From contig NC_044980.1 of the NCBI RefSeq assembly GCF_008728515.1, positions 33,248,290-33,312,289 of the forward strand: 64,000 nt of DNA, in the 5' to 3' direction. The notes under the pieces were generated by a model. That model saw only the letters and a program-made list of their open reading frames with translations, was not told where the DNA came from and ran no database searches. Positions 21,559 through 36,500 of this stretch are shown here, one piece after another (position 1 is the first letter of the stretch; the number at the start of each line of letters is the position of its first letter). The DNA comes from Papio anubis (lineage: Eukaryota; Chordata; Mammalia; Primates; Cercopithecidae). The translations under genes were made by a program, and so were the position numbers.

Positions 21559-24500
21559 CTGGAAAGAAAAAGAGGATCAAACTACTTAGTCTTTGCCATG
21601 AACAGCCAGCTCTTCACCAAAGTCTGTGCTCCCCTTTTCCCCTTTCCACAGGTATAATCCTGTGGCTAAGTTCTCGAAACAGCCTGTGGGCAGAAATGAC
21701 CTAAGGCTGGCGAGTAACACTCTCACAAAACCCCTCCCTGATCCTTCTTATGACTGTCTGGAATGTTCATGACAATGACCAGAATGATCTTAGAAGCCAT
21801 ATGTTAAGTACTGGGTTCTTGGAGACTGTGTGGAAAACAGCTCTCTCTCTTCCCTGCTCCAACCCAGAACAACCCTGGACTGTTTCATGAGAAGGAAAGA
21901 AAGTTATAATATGTTTGAGCTATTCCACTGGGTTTTTGTTACAGCAATTTAGCTTCCCCTAACTAGCTAGAATTTGGTACAAAAGGAGACTGCTCCATAA
22001 TGCAAACAAAAATAGGCTTGCACTGGCTCATGGTCAGGCAAGGAGCAATGGGGAAACAAATATCATGGTCTGGGAAAGCAGAAGATCCATGTTACACTGT
22101 GCAAAAACATTTGGGAAAACATGTTAACTTGGAAGATCTAACGCCTGTAGGCTAAGAAAGGGAAGTGACTGGAAAAAGCCAAAATACTCTGCTGCTTTTA
22201 GAAAGATGTTGCTACAGAAGATGAGCTTAGGCAAAAACTAACTTGTTTGAAGAAGAAGAAGAAAATAGTGTCTATATGGTTGGGGCCTAACAAGGTTAAA
22301 AAAGCCGGGTGTTTTTATACCTGGAAGAGCAGTGATAAAGTTGATGTTTTCTCCTTAAGACTGCTCATTTAGCAGCCATGAAAAAGAATGAGTTCATGTC
22401 CTTTGTAGGGACATGCATGAAGCTGGAAGTCATCATTCTCAGCAAACTAACACACACAGGAACAGAAAACCAAACGCTGCATATTCTCACTCATAAGTGG
22501 GAGTTGAATAATGAGAACACATGGACACAGGGAGAGGAACATCACACACCAGGGCCTGTGGCGGGGTCGGGGGAAAGGGGAGGGAGAGCAAAGGGGAGAG
22601 AGAGCATTAGGAGAAATACCTAATGCATGCAGGGTTTAAAACCTAGATGATGAGTTCATAGGTGCAGCAAATCACCATGGCACATATATACCTGTGTAAC
22701 AAATCTGCACATTCTGCACACGTATCCCGGAACTTAAAGTAAAATTAAAAAGAAGAAAACTGAAAGACTACTCATTCAGTCAAATAGACACAGCTGTGGC
22801 ACAATCTGATGGATTAAAAATATTGCCTTTCTACCCAAATCTATTGCTTTAGAAGGCCTCAGGGTAATTCCATTAAATTGAGAGAAAGCCATGAAGACAA
22901 GGAATAGCAGGCTGAAAACTGTCAAGACAAGTATATGGAGTGTGGTTTAGTAACACATGTAACTGACTTGACTTAATCTCTTTAACAAACGAAGTAAAAG
23001 CCAGCTAAGTAAATAGAGTAAATAGAGTAAAAAATAGAGTAAAAGCCTGCTAAGTAAGTTTCTGAGGAAATGGGTTTACCAGAGACCCAAAACTGGACTC
23101 AAGAGGCTTGGGATGTTTGACTCAGCCTTCAAAGTTGCACCAGCAGGAAGTGGGCTGTGAGAGAGCCCTGAGGAGGGCTTGCTCACCTTTCAGATGTGCT
23201 ACAGAGAAAAGCAGACAGAGAAGACCCTCCTAGAGGACAGAAGCAGGAGCCAAAGAGAAAAATAGCCAACAAACCAATATGATGAAAAGGACTGCTCATT
23301 GACTAGCTCAGGGCTTTGAGCTGGATGCGTTATTTGTGCTTTACAGGCTGTCTCCCATAGGGTCAGAGCGATGGGGAGACATGTAGTCTAAGTGTAGGAA
23401 GAAGAGTTCAGCAGATATTTGGAAGCCAGAGGGCAGAGAAGGCTAGCTGTTCACCAGAATCCCCTTTCCTTTCTTCCATTGGCGCTACAATTCCATGTCA
23501 CCCTTGCATTTGTTGGGTGGGAAATAATGTGACTAAGTTCTCTGAACAGAATTCCTGATCCATAAACATTTCCACAAGCAACAGGAACCTTTTTTCCTTC
23601 TGGCTCTGGCAATGACAATGACCAGAGAGAATTTCAAAGTCAGTTTTTTTTGTTGTTGTTTGTTGTTTTTTGTTGTTGTAATTGTTTTTGAGATGGAGTC
23701 TCGCTCTGTTGCCCAGGCTGGAGTGCAGTGGTGCCATCTTGGCTCACTGCAAGCTCTGCCTCCTGGGTTCATGCCATTCTCCTGCCTCAGCCTCCCGAGT
23801 AGCTGAGACTACAGGTGTCCACCACCACGCCTGGCTAATTTTTTGTATTTTTTTTTTTTTTTTAGTAGAGACAGGGTTTCACCGTGTTAGCCAGGATGGT
23901 CTCCATCTCCTGACCTTGTGATCTGCCTGCCTTGGCTCCCCAAAGTGCTGGGATTACAGGCGTGAGCCACCGCACCCGGCTCAAAGTCAGTTTTATAGAT
24001 AGCAGAGCTGCTTTCATCAGCCTGGCTTCCTCAAAAAACAGGAAGAATAAACCCATTTCCAACCTGCACCCCTCCTACAACCCCTCATTCTTTCCCAACC
24101 TGAAAGTCTTCCCTGGACTGGTCAAGAAAAATCAACTTCTAGTGTGTTAGAGCTACTGGATCTCTTAGTTGTAACAATTTCACCTACCCTGACTCATCTT
24201 TCTGTCTTTTGGCATTTCAAATACATCTTCCCACTCAGGTTAGGCTCCAGAAGTAAACACAGCAATTATCACACATCATCAAAAATAGCAGGGAAATGCT
24301 AACAACCACAAAATATGTCATAGATAACTCATGGCCCATTTAATTGTAAGAAAGGTGTTGGCTCTCTGCCTCTCTGCCACATTCCAAGCTAACATCAGAG
24401 GGTGTGGGAGAATGGGAAAGCAGAAAAAGGGGCAGAGAGAGAGGAGAAAAATAATGATTTATAAAAATAATCCAAATGATTGGTTATGGGGAGTGCTGCT

Positions 24501-27500
24501 AGTAATAAATGCAAGGCCTCTTATCAACCTGCTGATGCTCAAGTTCATCAGATTTATTTCTTCCCAAACAATAATGATGATAATGTGGCCACATTGGTGC
24601 ATGAGGGCTCGTATTGAGGACAGGGCCATGTCAGGCTCTATTGACTCCTATACACTTCCCTGTCATTAGGTGTTCCTTGAACAAACAATGGCAGCATGGA
24701 TGAGACCCGTGATAGAAAAGACCACTCACCTATACATGCTGAAGACTGTATTGCCATTGTGCATAAGGTACACATACACTTCCTCAACATCTTCATGCTT
24801 CATCATGCTGAAGGTGAAGAAATACACACCTGAAAAAAGCAGGTATTTATCCATGTTGATATTAACATATTATACACTGAGGACCTGGAGATACCTGGAG
24901 ATTTGCCAAATGCCTTCACATGTCTTTTATTGATATTCTTTGTAGTATGGTGTTTCTCCTTGGCCTTAATCTGCAGGAATGTCCCTTTTTCTACTCCCCT
25001 TCCAAGTGCTTTCAAGTGTTTTGAGACTTTCTCAATGTGTACACTGTGTATCCCGAATAAGACTTGAAAGTCTTTAAGGGAAGAGGCCTACCTCATTTTA
25101 GCTGTATCTCACCACCTTGTGCCCTGACAAAGTGCTTAGGGCAAGGTAGGTGTTGTTCCTGGGCATAGGTTAGCTATCATCCACATCTAGCACAGAACTC
25201 GTGTTACCAAGGTACAGAGAGGTTTGTGGTTGAACAACGATGCTCCGTAGCTTAAGAAAATGAGCAACTATAACAATACAACAGACGATTATACTCACCA
25301 AAGGGGTTAGCCAAAGGTAAGGAAATCCTGGAGCACAGAATAAATGTTTATGAGTTATAAAGATATGGTTCTGGTAATTTCTTACGCTATTCCTTGTATG
25401 TTGGTGAAATTATATACAATAAACAGAAAGACCCAACTTAGACTCAGTGACAGGACCTTGTCACTAAAAGTCTGTATCCTCTTCATTTGAAAAAGACCAA
25501 CATATATTTTTGAAGATTTGAGTTATTTAATAAGACCCTAGGGCTCCTAATTGAAAGCAATATAATATGACCTAATATACTCTAAATGCCAGCACACAGG
25601 ATACTTTTACTGAATGATTAAGAAGAATCCAATAGCACACAGAAAAAACAAAAGGAAAATTTTTCAAACTCTAAATGATTTGGGATTTTGGTGTGCATTT
25701 TGGAAAGGTGAATGAACATAAGTCATCAAGCTCTTACTGATTTCCATGTTACATTTTAAACAAATGGCCTTTCAAGACAGTAACCCAGAAATAGCTTTAA
25801 TAAAAGATAGTTCTATTTCTTTCTCAAAGGTGCAATCAAGTAAGATGAAAGTTGTAAGGGTGCCGTGTCAATTCACCTGATTCTAAGTCAGATTAAATGA
25901 AGAAGTATGATGGTGCTTTGTCTAGTGCCGAGAAAGCATACTCAATGTTCTGGCAACAAAGGAAATGGCCTAAAAGTTTATCATGCCTATTCATATGCCT
26001 AGAGATTGGCCCACAGATGAAAAGTAAAGGCAGATAAAAATTAAAAGCCTCAAGGAAAATAGTTTATATGTGTTTAGTTTTTCACGTTTTACAAAATTTC
26101 ATATTAGACACATACACATACATAATTTTCAATACTTCAAGAAGATAAAGCTGAAATCAAAATGACAGGAAAATATATTAGTTTTTCTTACAAAATCATG
26201 ACAATTGTTAAAAATAGATTGCAAAAACGTGTTAGAAAGAGTAGACTAAAACACCAGATGGTGAGTAAATGAAATGCCTGGAGTTGGAAATACCGCAGTT
26301 AGTATGTATTATACCCACATGTGACTTTCCTGCAAGGGAAGCTACTGAAACCAGAGGAGACACACTTGCACTACAGTTTGGTGGTCTTTGTGTTGCTGTA
26401 CTTTCAAAAACCAGCCTTCTCTGTCTCTTCACTCCCAAAGCTGGAAAGGATAAAATGGTCTTTTTGCAATCTATTGCAAAAATGGAGACTGAAACAGAAA
26501 ACTGTGAGGGTCAAATGACAGTGGTATCGCTAGAAGCTGAACGTCTGGCAAGAGAGCTCTAAAAAACTAAATTCTTACTTAGGCTTCAATTATAAAGCCA
26601 CTTAATTCCATGGAAATGTGGACTAGGTATTTCTAGTCACTAATATAATCTGTGGCACAGATAGCATTTAACGGAATAGTTATAAGAAAATTACCACGTA
26701 AACCGTCAGAGCAGAAAATCACATAAGAACATTTAAAGATGATTTTCATGACATTAAGGTGTAATGAAAGATTGCTTCTATCATTTCATATCTCAGTTCA
26801 TTTCTGACTTAAGTTGAGAAGAGAAATAAATCAAGGTGTCATTAAAAGCATTTGTGAACATCTGACAGGGCCACTGCCTCCATCAGAAGTTTCTTCCTTT
26901 TAATTCTGGATACCATATAGAGAAATGAAAAGAACTGGAAAACAAAAACCAAATAAGTATCCACATTCTGCAACACTAAGAGACTGGAAGAAAATCAATG
27001 AACTTCAAAAATACCTGTAAGTGCTGCCAAATGCCCCTGAGGGTGGACAGAGTCACTTGGAGATAACACAAGTTTGGGCTGGGCTCTGAGGAGGCCAGGT
27101 GACAGCAGGTGTCACACAGTGCCAGGAGAAATGCACTCTCTTATAGTGAGGGCCATGTGGAAGTGCAATGCTGAAAACAAGCCGCTGTGAACAGGGCCGA
27201 GCGGAAGCAAAGGCTGCGTTTGGGGTGATGGTTGCTAGATACAGTGTAGGATGTGGAAAGAGGATCTGCAGTGAGTGGCCAATCTCAAAATTTGCCAGCA
27301 AAAAATAAATAAATAAATAAAATAAAATAAAATAAAGAAAAAAAAAAGAAAGAGAAAAGAAAGAAAGAAAAAAAAAAGGACTCCCGAAGGCAAGGGAACC
27401 AGGAAGCATAAGACTGGCTTCAGAAGCTTTCATGGACCCAGTGCAGTCTGGAGAGGCAGTGGAAGTGTGACCAAGGAAAACACACATCAGGGCCGTACTT

Positions 27501-30500
27501 AAAAGAATCCGTTAGTCCCCTGGCAGCAAGGGAGGGAGCCTTTGAGTTACCTAGTCTAGAAACTGCCCTGGTCCTTTCTTAACCAAGAAACTAGAGCATA
27601 TAGCTGGTCTAGGAAAATCCAACTCATTCAATCATCACTTAATTTTTTTAAGTAGAAAAGAAAAGCAAAAATGACCCTAATGTATTAACTATACCCTCCA
27701 AGAAAAAATGTTGTCATGTAGTGGATGAAAAATGTAGCCATGAATTTATACTAATAAAGCAAATACCTCTATGAAAGAACATTATAGAACAATAGGTGCG
27801 AACCCATGGTAGAAATGGCCAGACAATAAAAGGAATTAAAAGTTGGGGGCATCAGAAAAACCTGGTGAGATCTGAATAAAGTCCATAATTTAGTCATAGT
27901 ATTGTACCTAGATTCATTTCTTTATTTTAATAATTGCACTTTGGTTATTTAAAACGTTAATAGTAGGGGAAGATGGCTAAAGAAAATATGATAACTTTGT
28001 ATAATATTTTTATAACTCTCTCCTATAAGTCTAAAATTAATTCAAAGTAAAATGTTTGTAAAATGGGATTTTCTATTTATTGACTGTCCAGAAACTTGAA
28101 AGCACATTTTGTTGATAAGGCTATCAGGAAATAAGTGCTTTCATATCTTAACAATTTAAGTATATTGGTACAACCCTTATAGGGAGCAATTTGGTAAAAT
28201 TGATAAAAATTATGAATATGTTTATACTGATAACATTCCTGAAACTTTAGCCTACAGATGCACCTGTAAGTGATCAATTACAAAGTGGTATATTCTTGCT
28301 GGCATGGTGGCTCACACCTGTAATTCCAGCACTTTGGGAGGCTGAGGCAGGCGGATCACTTCAGGCCAGGAATTTCAGACCAGCCTGGCCAACATGGTAA
28401 AACATGGTAGTCTCTACTAAAACTACAAAAATTAGCCAGGTATGGTGGCCTGGGTCTGTAGTTCCAGCTACTCGGGAGGCTAAGTGGGGAGGATCGCTTA
28501 AGCTTGGTAGGCAAAGGTGGCAGAGGTTGTAGTGGGCCGAGATGGCACCACTGTACTCCAGGTTGGACAACAGAGTGAGACCTTGCCTAGAAAAAAAAAA
28601 AAAATCCACCACCACCACCAAAAAAAAACAAACTGGAAACAACCCAAATGTCCAGCAATAAGGGAATCATTAAATATACTTTGGTACATCCAGCTATAAG
28701 AAAGAAGATGAAGTAATGATGTGAAAAGATTTCTAAAATATATTGTTAGTTTTTTAAAAAAGCAAAACACAATCAGAATGTAGACTGTCCTAGCTTTTAT
28801 ACAGAAATGTGAGAAGATATATTTGTATTCATTTGCATAAACAAACTCTTTTAACTTTTTAAATAAGTAAATGTATTACCTGCTCAATTTCTTTTAATTA
28901 AAAAAATAGGATCAGGCACTCCTTGAGGTGGTGGCAAGGGGAGGAAACAGTTATGACACATTTAAACTGAGAATTATGTTTTAAGGACTTTTAAAGTCTG
29001 AGGTAACTATGTCCTCTTAAGAATTATTTAGCTCAGTCTAGATCAGAGTTAATAATATTAATGACTGTGGCCATATTTTAAAAACTATTTTTGTGTTTTC
29101 AGATTCTAATTCGTTTACTTTGAAATCCAATAGAAATCTATATGAGCTATTTGGTTTAACTTGAATCAGAAAAAAATAACTACCTTAATGTCTTCCTTCA
29201 TTTCATACTCCCTTCCTCCTTCTTTTCCTCCCTCCCTTTCTCCATCCCTCCCTCTCTTCTTTCCTTCCTTCCTTGTCTTTATTATTACATTGATTAACTC
29301 AATCTTTATCCAATGTTTCCATCTCACCTGATACTGGGGCCCCAAATCTACCAGTCATGACATCAAAGAAGTTTCCAATGTTGGTCTCAACACTGCTGAA
29401 GATAATCCCACTGTTCTGATTGCTGAAGTGTGTTGCCAGAGAAGCCATGAATGCAATCTAGGAAAGAATTATTGGTCAATAAATAGGCAATTTATCTTAA
29501 AGAAGTCAAGTTTTTATGCAGATTAGTGTGTTAAACATTATACATAACAGCAAGATTGGGAATAAACATCAATCTATGGAGAAAGAAATAAATAAATTAT
29601 GGTAATTCCTAACACTTGAATGCTATGCAGCCGTTAGACTGACAATGTCTGAACATAGGTTTCAAAGATTATTTGTCTTTCAAATGATTTTTGAAATATT
29701 AAAATTCTGTTATCAAATAATGCCAGAAAAATTTAGATGAAATTTTCCACTTACAGCCGTGAAATGCACATTAGCAAATTCAAGGATGTGAGAAACCCTA
29801 TAGCCAAACATTTTAATTTTGGTAACCCTGCATTATTTTTTTCCCAAGAGATACCTATTAATTTAATGTTTTTCTTTATATAGACAAGTTCTCACTACGT
29901 TGCCAAGGCTGGTCTCAAACTCCTAGGCTCAAGAGATCCACATTCCCTGGCCTCCCAAAGTGCTAGGATTATAGGTGGGAGCCATGGTGCCCAGCCTATC
30001 AATTTCCAATGAAATTAATTCTTTGAATACACTTTGAGAATTCTTGATGTTGATCTAAATGTGCATCTATATAAAATGAGAAAATATCTTCAATACACTG
30101 TTTACTCAAAAAGTAGACAACACAAGATCATTATTGTCTGATACCAGACTTTATTAACTGTGTCTGTGTAGATGGAGTTATTGTGTGGGCAAATTCAGAA
30201 AAATATCTGCAAGAATATTCTTGAAATTATTAATAGCAGGTCTTTCTTGGTAGAAGTTTCATGGGAAAGTTTTCCTTTCTTCATTACACTTATAATTTTC
30301 AAGTTAGCATGTATTAATTTTATATTCAGAAAAAAAGATACAAATTTTAAAAATACAGAATTTTACTTATTTACATGAACAGACATTTAGGATAGATTGT
30401 CGTTCATGAAATAAAGTAATAATATGTATATATGTTCCCATCATATTTAAAAGTAACATGTATATAAGTACGCATAAATCTGAAAAGTTATGTAACTGTA

Positions 30501-33500
30501 TGTTAATAGTAATCATTTCTGGGCATGTTTTATTATTTTTGGCCCAGAAGTTTTCTAATTTTTTTAATGATGAAAAGATATTACATGAATAACCTTGAAA
30601 AAGTAAAAAGGAGTGTTTGCGGTTATCTAAAATACAGAAAAATGGTTTACTAAAATTAACAATATTTTTGAATATTAGAACAGCAAAAATTTTTTGGCAT
30701 GATTTTGGATGAAAAAATGTAATATTGGAACTGCAAAGTTTAGAGATAGGGGAATCTGAGAAGTCATTTAATGGTCAACACCCATTTCTGGGAATGGTTA
30801 CAAATACTTTATGTGTAATCTTTTAAGGGACTTTGAAAGCCTCTGCTCAATCGGTAAAAGATCAGCAAAGAGAATTAACTTAAGAAACCAGCTCATATTG
30901 GCAACCAAGATGCTCTATGAGTTTGGGAATAAAGCTGTCTACTTGGGCCCAAAGATATGAGATTAAGGCCCATCTCTCTTAATTCTGTCACTTGGCAAGT
31001 CATTGAGTAATTGAGCCTCAAATTTCTATATCCCTTAAGTGGAGAATGGGGCACTATTCTTCCTCCTCCTGGCACCACTACTACTATTGTTACCACCTCT
31101 ATACTACTAATGTCCAAAGACAGGGTTGAAGTTCAAAATACAAAATGTTAACAATAATTTTAAAAGCCTTGAGACAATTCCACCTGTCAAGAAAAGCTTT
31201 TGTCACTATTCACAATAGCAAAGACATGGAATCAATATAAACTCCCATTGATGATAGACTGGATAAAGAAAATGTGGTACATATACACCCATGGAATACT
31301 ATGCAGCCATGAAAAAGAATGAGATCATGTCCCTTGCAGGAACATGGATGGAGTGGGAGGCCGTTATCCTTAGCAAACTAATGCAGGAACAGAAAATCAA
31401 ACACCGCTTGTTCTCATGTATATGTGGGAGATAAATGATAAGAATACGTGGACATATAGAGTGGAACAACACACACTGGGGCCTGTGGGAGGATGGAAGG
31501 TGGGAGGAGGGAGAGGATCAGGAAAAATAACCAATGGGTACTAGTCTTAATACCTGGTGATAAAATAATCTGTACAATAAATCCCCATGACACAAGTTTA
31601 CCTATGTAAAAAACCTGCACATGTACCCCTGAGTTTAAAATAAAAGTTTTTTTAAAAAAGAAAAGGTTCTGCTTAAACTCACCATTGAAGAATGACTTGT
31701 GAAAGTCAAGTCAAAAAACAAAACAAAACAAAAAAATATACCCTAGAGATCACTTACTGTATAGAGATAATCCCCATTTTACACTGCAGTGTATCATTAT
31801 GTGCAGAAAAATAAAAAAAAAAAAGAAAAGAAAGTCAAAGTCAATCCTTCATCCAAATGAGTCATTGAAACTGAGTGTAAGTTAGATTAATAAATTCTTT
31901 AACTTGCTGGGACCTTCAAAGAATGTGAAGTTCCCTCCTTCACAATCTGCCTACCCAAATGATTGTACTGTGATTTTAGGGTAAAATAGCTGATGGGGCA
32001 AATTTAATAATTGCCCAGAATGTTCTCTATCAAACTGGCTACTCTAGGGCCCCTTCTCCATGGTTTACCATTCATAGGTTCTGGGTTAGAGTGTCTAGCT
32101 TTGAGATGTGTATCTTCTGTCTTATTAAATGCCTTAACCTGGCTGAGTGGCATCTCTAGCCTTTTTGTTTGTAAATTTATACTGGCACATGGATCCCAGG
32201 TTGCTGAAATTATTAAACAGTATTTGGCTAGGCACGGTGGCTCACACCTGTAATTCCAGCACTTTTGGAGGCTGAGGCAGGCGGATCGCTGGAGGCCAGG
32301 AGTTCGAGACCAGCCTGGCCAACATAGCGAAATGCCGTCTCTACTAAAAATACAAAAAAATTAGCTGGGCATGGTGTTGCGCACCTGTAATCCCAGCTAC
32401 TCCAGAGGTTGAGGCAAGAGAATCGCTTGAACCCTGGTGGAGGCTGCAGTGAGCCAAGATCACACCACTGCCCTCCAGCCTGTGCACACACACACAAAAC
32501 AAAACAAAAATAGCATTCATTTAAAAGTTGCAAAACCCACAAAAAGCAGTGAGAGTAACACACTAACTATTCAAGTTATTTTAAACTTGAAAAACCAAAG
32601 CCCAGAAAAATGATGGAACTTATACAGGGTCAAACAACCACCATACACGCAGAAATAAAAGACAGTTTCCCCCTAATTGATCTTTCAGGCAAAAATCGTT
32701 TTATAGTGTAGTTCTTCAAAAATCTCTCATGTTGCAGGATTTTATCTCAGTTACTTTATTTTTATCCACAAGTTACTTTTTTTGGGAAGACACTAGCCAG
32801 AAAGAAACTTAATTTTTTAAAAATGCTAGTTTTCAATGCTGATAGCAGTCCCCTGGAGGGGATCTATTTCAAAATATTAGCCCTCCTCCACCTTCCAGAA
32901 ATAACCCAAAATTAGTAATTTTTCTTGTGACCTAACCTCACATTTACAAGTTTAAGATGTTGTTGGCAATAAGAACTGTAACAGTCATTTAAAAAAGAGA
33001 TAAAGAATAGATGGGTACTTGAGCTTGGGATAAAATGTATACTTTTAACCTCATAAATTGATTTTTTCAACTTTATGCTGAAATGAATGTAATCTGGTCT
33101 GGAACACTGAGTGGATGACTCAAAACTGAAATCGTCCATTGATAAAGAAGATTCTGACAAGAAAAACTCAAGTAAAATTTATACCGCAAGGTCAAGCGTG
33201 GTGGCTCAAGCCTGTAATACCAGAACTTTTTTGGGAGGCCAAGGCAGGCAGATCACTTCAGGCCAGGAACTTGAGACCAGCCTGGCCAACATGGCAAAAA
33301 CCTGTCTCTATTAGATATACAAAAATTAGCCAGGTGTGGTGATGCATGCCTGTAATTCCAGCTACTAGGGAGGCTGAGGCAGGGAATTGCTCAAACCTAC
33401 GAGGCAGAGGTTGCAGCGTGCCGAGATCGTGCCACTGCACTCCAGCCTGGGCAACACAGAAAGACTCTGTTTCAATAAATAAATAAATACAAATTATACC

Positions 33501-36500
33501 ACAAAATCTGAGTTGAGAGAAAACATATATATCAATATTTATGTATGCATTAGTATATGTAAATATAACAACATTAATAAATAAAATATTGTAACCAGAC
33601 ATTTCACCATTCCATTTATATATTTAAATGTTTATATATTTGATTTGGCCCTAACTCTTATTACATCTTATTACATTCTTAAAAAAATCTCATTTCAGAA
33701 AACAGGAGATTAATTTATATTCAGGGTTGCCTTGGATTTGGTCCTATGTGGGTCTTAGATTTCACTCTTCATAAATGTCTCCCTAAGAATAATATCAAAG
33801 TCCTCCTTTTGGACAGCATGGGCCTTATGCAAACATCCTGTGATGTAGAAGAACAAACTGAGACTCAGATTTACTCAGGATTGGGGAAGACTTGAGGAAG
33901 CACTCGAACATCCTGATTCCTGGCCCCTCGTGGTCAGGGAGGTTGGAAAGCCACCAGGAGATGTACCGAGGATGGTTTACCTGAAGTTCTGGTGGAATCC
34001 CTGGGTAGCCCTTCTCTCCTTTGGGGCCATGCTGCCCCCGCTCCCCTCGAGGCCCCAGGTCACCTTTGTCGCCCTTCTCACCTTTGGCTCCTTCATGGCC
34101 GGTGGCTCCATTGTTGCCATTGTTTCCATGGTTTCCTTAAACAACCAGATATCATCACATGAGAAAACCCAGTCGCTCATACTTACCATCCATTTCTAGA
34201 CAAACTGTCCAAACTCACTTATGAAAGGGGCCCATTCGAAACAATCCCAACTATAACCAAGGGGTATCATCATCTAAATAGGGCGCCAGGCTCTGAAAGA
34301 AGCCTTAGATACCCTAAAGCTCCAAAGCCTGTTCATCCTTTGAAGCAAGGCTTAGAGGAAAAATTGTGTAGAATTCTAATTATGACATTATCATTTAAAA
34401 TAGCCAAGACTGGAAACCACATATATAATCACCAATACTAGGAGGGCATGATGTGTTCTAGAAACTATGTTATATAGTCATAAAAAAGAAGGCTGAAGAA
34501 AAACATTTAATGATATAGTGATATTCATGATATTTTTAGATTTTAAAGTTATAAGTGGCCAGGTACCGTGGCTCACACCTGTAACCTCAACACTCTGGGA
34601 AGCCATGGTGGGAGGATCACTTGAGCCCTAGAGTTTGAGACAAGCTTCAGCTATATGGTGAGATCCCATCTTTACAAAAACAGAAATTAAAAAATTAGCC
34701 AGGTGTAGTGGTATGCACCTGTAGTCCCAGGTATTTGGGAGGCTGAGGCAGAATGACCTCTTAAGCATAAGAGGCCAAGGCTACAGGGAGCCTGGATCAT
34801 GCCACTTTACTCCAGCCTGGACAAAGGAGCCAGACCTTGTTTCAGGAAAAAAAAAAAGTGATGAGTAAATAGAGATAACATGATACTCTCTTTGTTTGGA
34901 AAAAGATGTATTTATGTATTATATCCATAGGGAAAAAAAGACAAGAATAAGTTACAGAAAAATATTCACGGAGATTCTTTTCTAAATGTGGAACATGAGT
35001 AATTTTCATGTCATTCTGTATATTTTCCTGTCTCTGAAGTTTTCTACAAAAAACACATACCACTTTTACAACTGAGGAAAAGGTAAACTCATTCTTTAAA
35101 CAAATTACAGCAATGATTTTGAAAGCAAGAGTTGGAAAATAATTTTAACTTTTCCCTTTGCCACCAAGAGACAATATCTACACCTCTTCTTTGTTTTTAA
35201 TGTTTGCTAAATTTCAGGCTTTTTGCTGTTTATTTTGCATGCTACTCTTGGTCGGTTATCATACCAGGCTTACAACCTTTCCAAATGCTCAATACTAAAT
35301 TGAGCTAATTAACATATGCATGAACTTTGACTGTGTTTACAAATTAATGTGTTCAGTGACAAAGCCATTTCCTGGTTAGAAAACATTTAACCAAGGCCAG
35401 CCTTATGTGTAACCTCAGAAGAGTTAAGACCTGAGAAGATTTTACAAGGGTCAAAATAGTCTCTACCCTACATCATTGCACCTGCTGGCTGCTGTCCTTG
35501 ATGGCCAATGACATAGATTCCAAGCCAGTAAATGTAGTTTAAAGTTTAACATAAGATTTTCTTGCTGCAAATTTGTTTTTGTGCAAGCAGCTACTCAAAA
35601 GTAGAAAAAAATTTGAACCACATTTGATCAATATTAACATCAATGAGAGTAAGTCACAGAAGAGCCAGTGGACTTTGGCCAGACCCTGAGATGAGGTCCT
35701 ACCCTAGGGGTTAACCTGAGGATGAAGACAATAAAACCCAAGGTAGGCTTGAGAGCCCCAAATTGAGGGGACCTGGGCTACCCTTTCCTGGACTGACCCA
35801 GGTACCAGCAGGCCTGCAGCACTTCCCTGTGCCTGGTGGCACTGGTACAGTACAGATGGCTGAACTGTTGGCCTAGTGGGGTCTGATGTAGCTCCAGAGC
35901 CTTCCCCATGCCACTACATGGTACTGGAGCCTAAAAATGTTTCCATGAGGCCAAGAGTGGCATGAGAGTCAACTGAGAGATGACTGGACATGGAGAGACC
36001 TTGAGACTGGAGGAAGAAGCACTTAGCAGGACCTAGAGTCACACAGAAGGATGCACAGCTCAGTGACTGGCATTGAGATGGCTGTAGCCCAGACCGGTAA
36101 GCTTTCGGCTATACTCTGCCCTTCATAAAGTGCACTGTGGCAGATATACTGGAAAGAAGACTATGACCTAATCGTTTCAGACTCAGTGCTGGTGAGGAGA
36201 CTCCCAGCCTATGAACATGGTACTCCAGGATGCCATGAGTCTAGTGGATCCTTTGGATCACACCGAAGTGATCCCAAATTATTTAGGTTTGCCCTTTCCT
36301 CCTACTTTAGCTCAGGCTGCAATTAGATTGACAGTGTGTCTTGCTCATCCTTACCTGGAATGCCAGGAGGGCCCGGTGGCCCAGGGGGGCCTTGGTAGCC
36401 TCGAAAGCTGTAGTCTCCATGACAACACTTACTGCAGTCTGGGGGTAGTCCTCCGGTTTGTGGAGACTAAAAAGACAGAAAGAGAAGCTTCAGAACAAAA

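Larger units (their letters stand above)
21559..24729 (-). other. C1QTNF3: C1QTNF3 intron 5
   Basis: About 3.2 kb, from donor GTGAGT (24729 down) to the TTTCCAG acceptor. Contains an L1 3' end and an AluY-like element; the rest (about 22759-23633 and 23995-24729) shows no recognised exon. Short runs of GAA (22250-22263) and AATAGAGTA (23013-23042) are present. Confidence 0.9.
24830..29327 (-). other. C1QTNF3: C1QTNF3 intron 4
   Basis: About 4.5 kb, donor GTGAGA to acceptor TTCAG. Repeats: A-rich low complexity (27297-27378), old L1 pieces split by an Alu (28075-28900), and a pyrimidine-rich tract near 29205-29280. From 24830 to 27296 I see no repeat I can name and no exon; the frames at 26269-26562 and 27053-27487 show no family signature. 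Confidence 0.85.
29458..33980 (-). other. C1QTNF3: C1QTNF3 intron 3
   Basis: About 4.5 kb. Holds an old L1 scrap (about 29527-29650), an Alu fragment, a primate L1 3' end, two Alus and A-rich simple sequence near 31712-31735 and 31805-31830. From 30000 to 31190 it is A+T-rich and unassigned. No extra exon seen. Confidence 0.85.

Noticed and set aside
27053..27487. 144-codon minus-strand frame with a hydrophobic stretch
   Set aside because: The hydrophobic part is the translation of the A-rich (TAAA)n/(GAAA)n repeat read in reverse (Phe/Leu/Ser runs); no other support.
32228..32563. 111-codon minus-strand frame with a typical Alu peptide
   Set aside because: The translation is of an antisense Alu (for example SAGITGVSH), as are the frames at 12806-13313, 23682-23921, 33258-33602 and 37359-37649.
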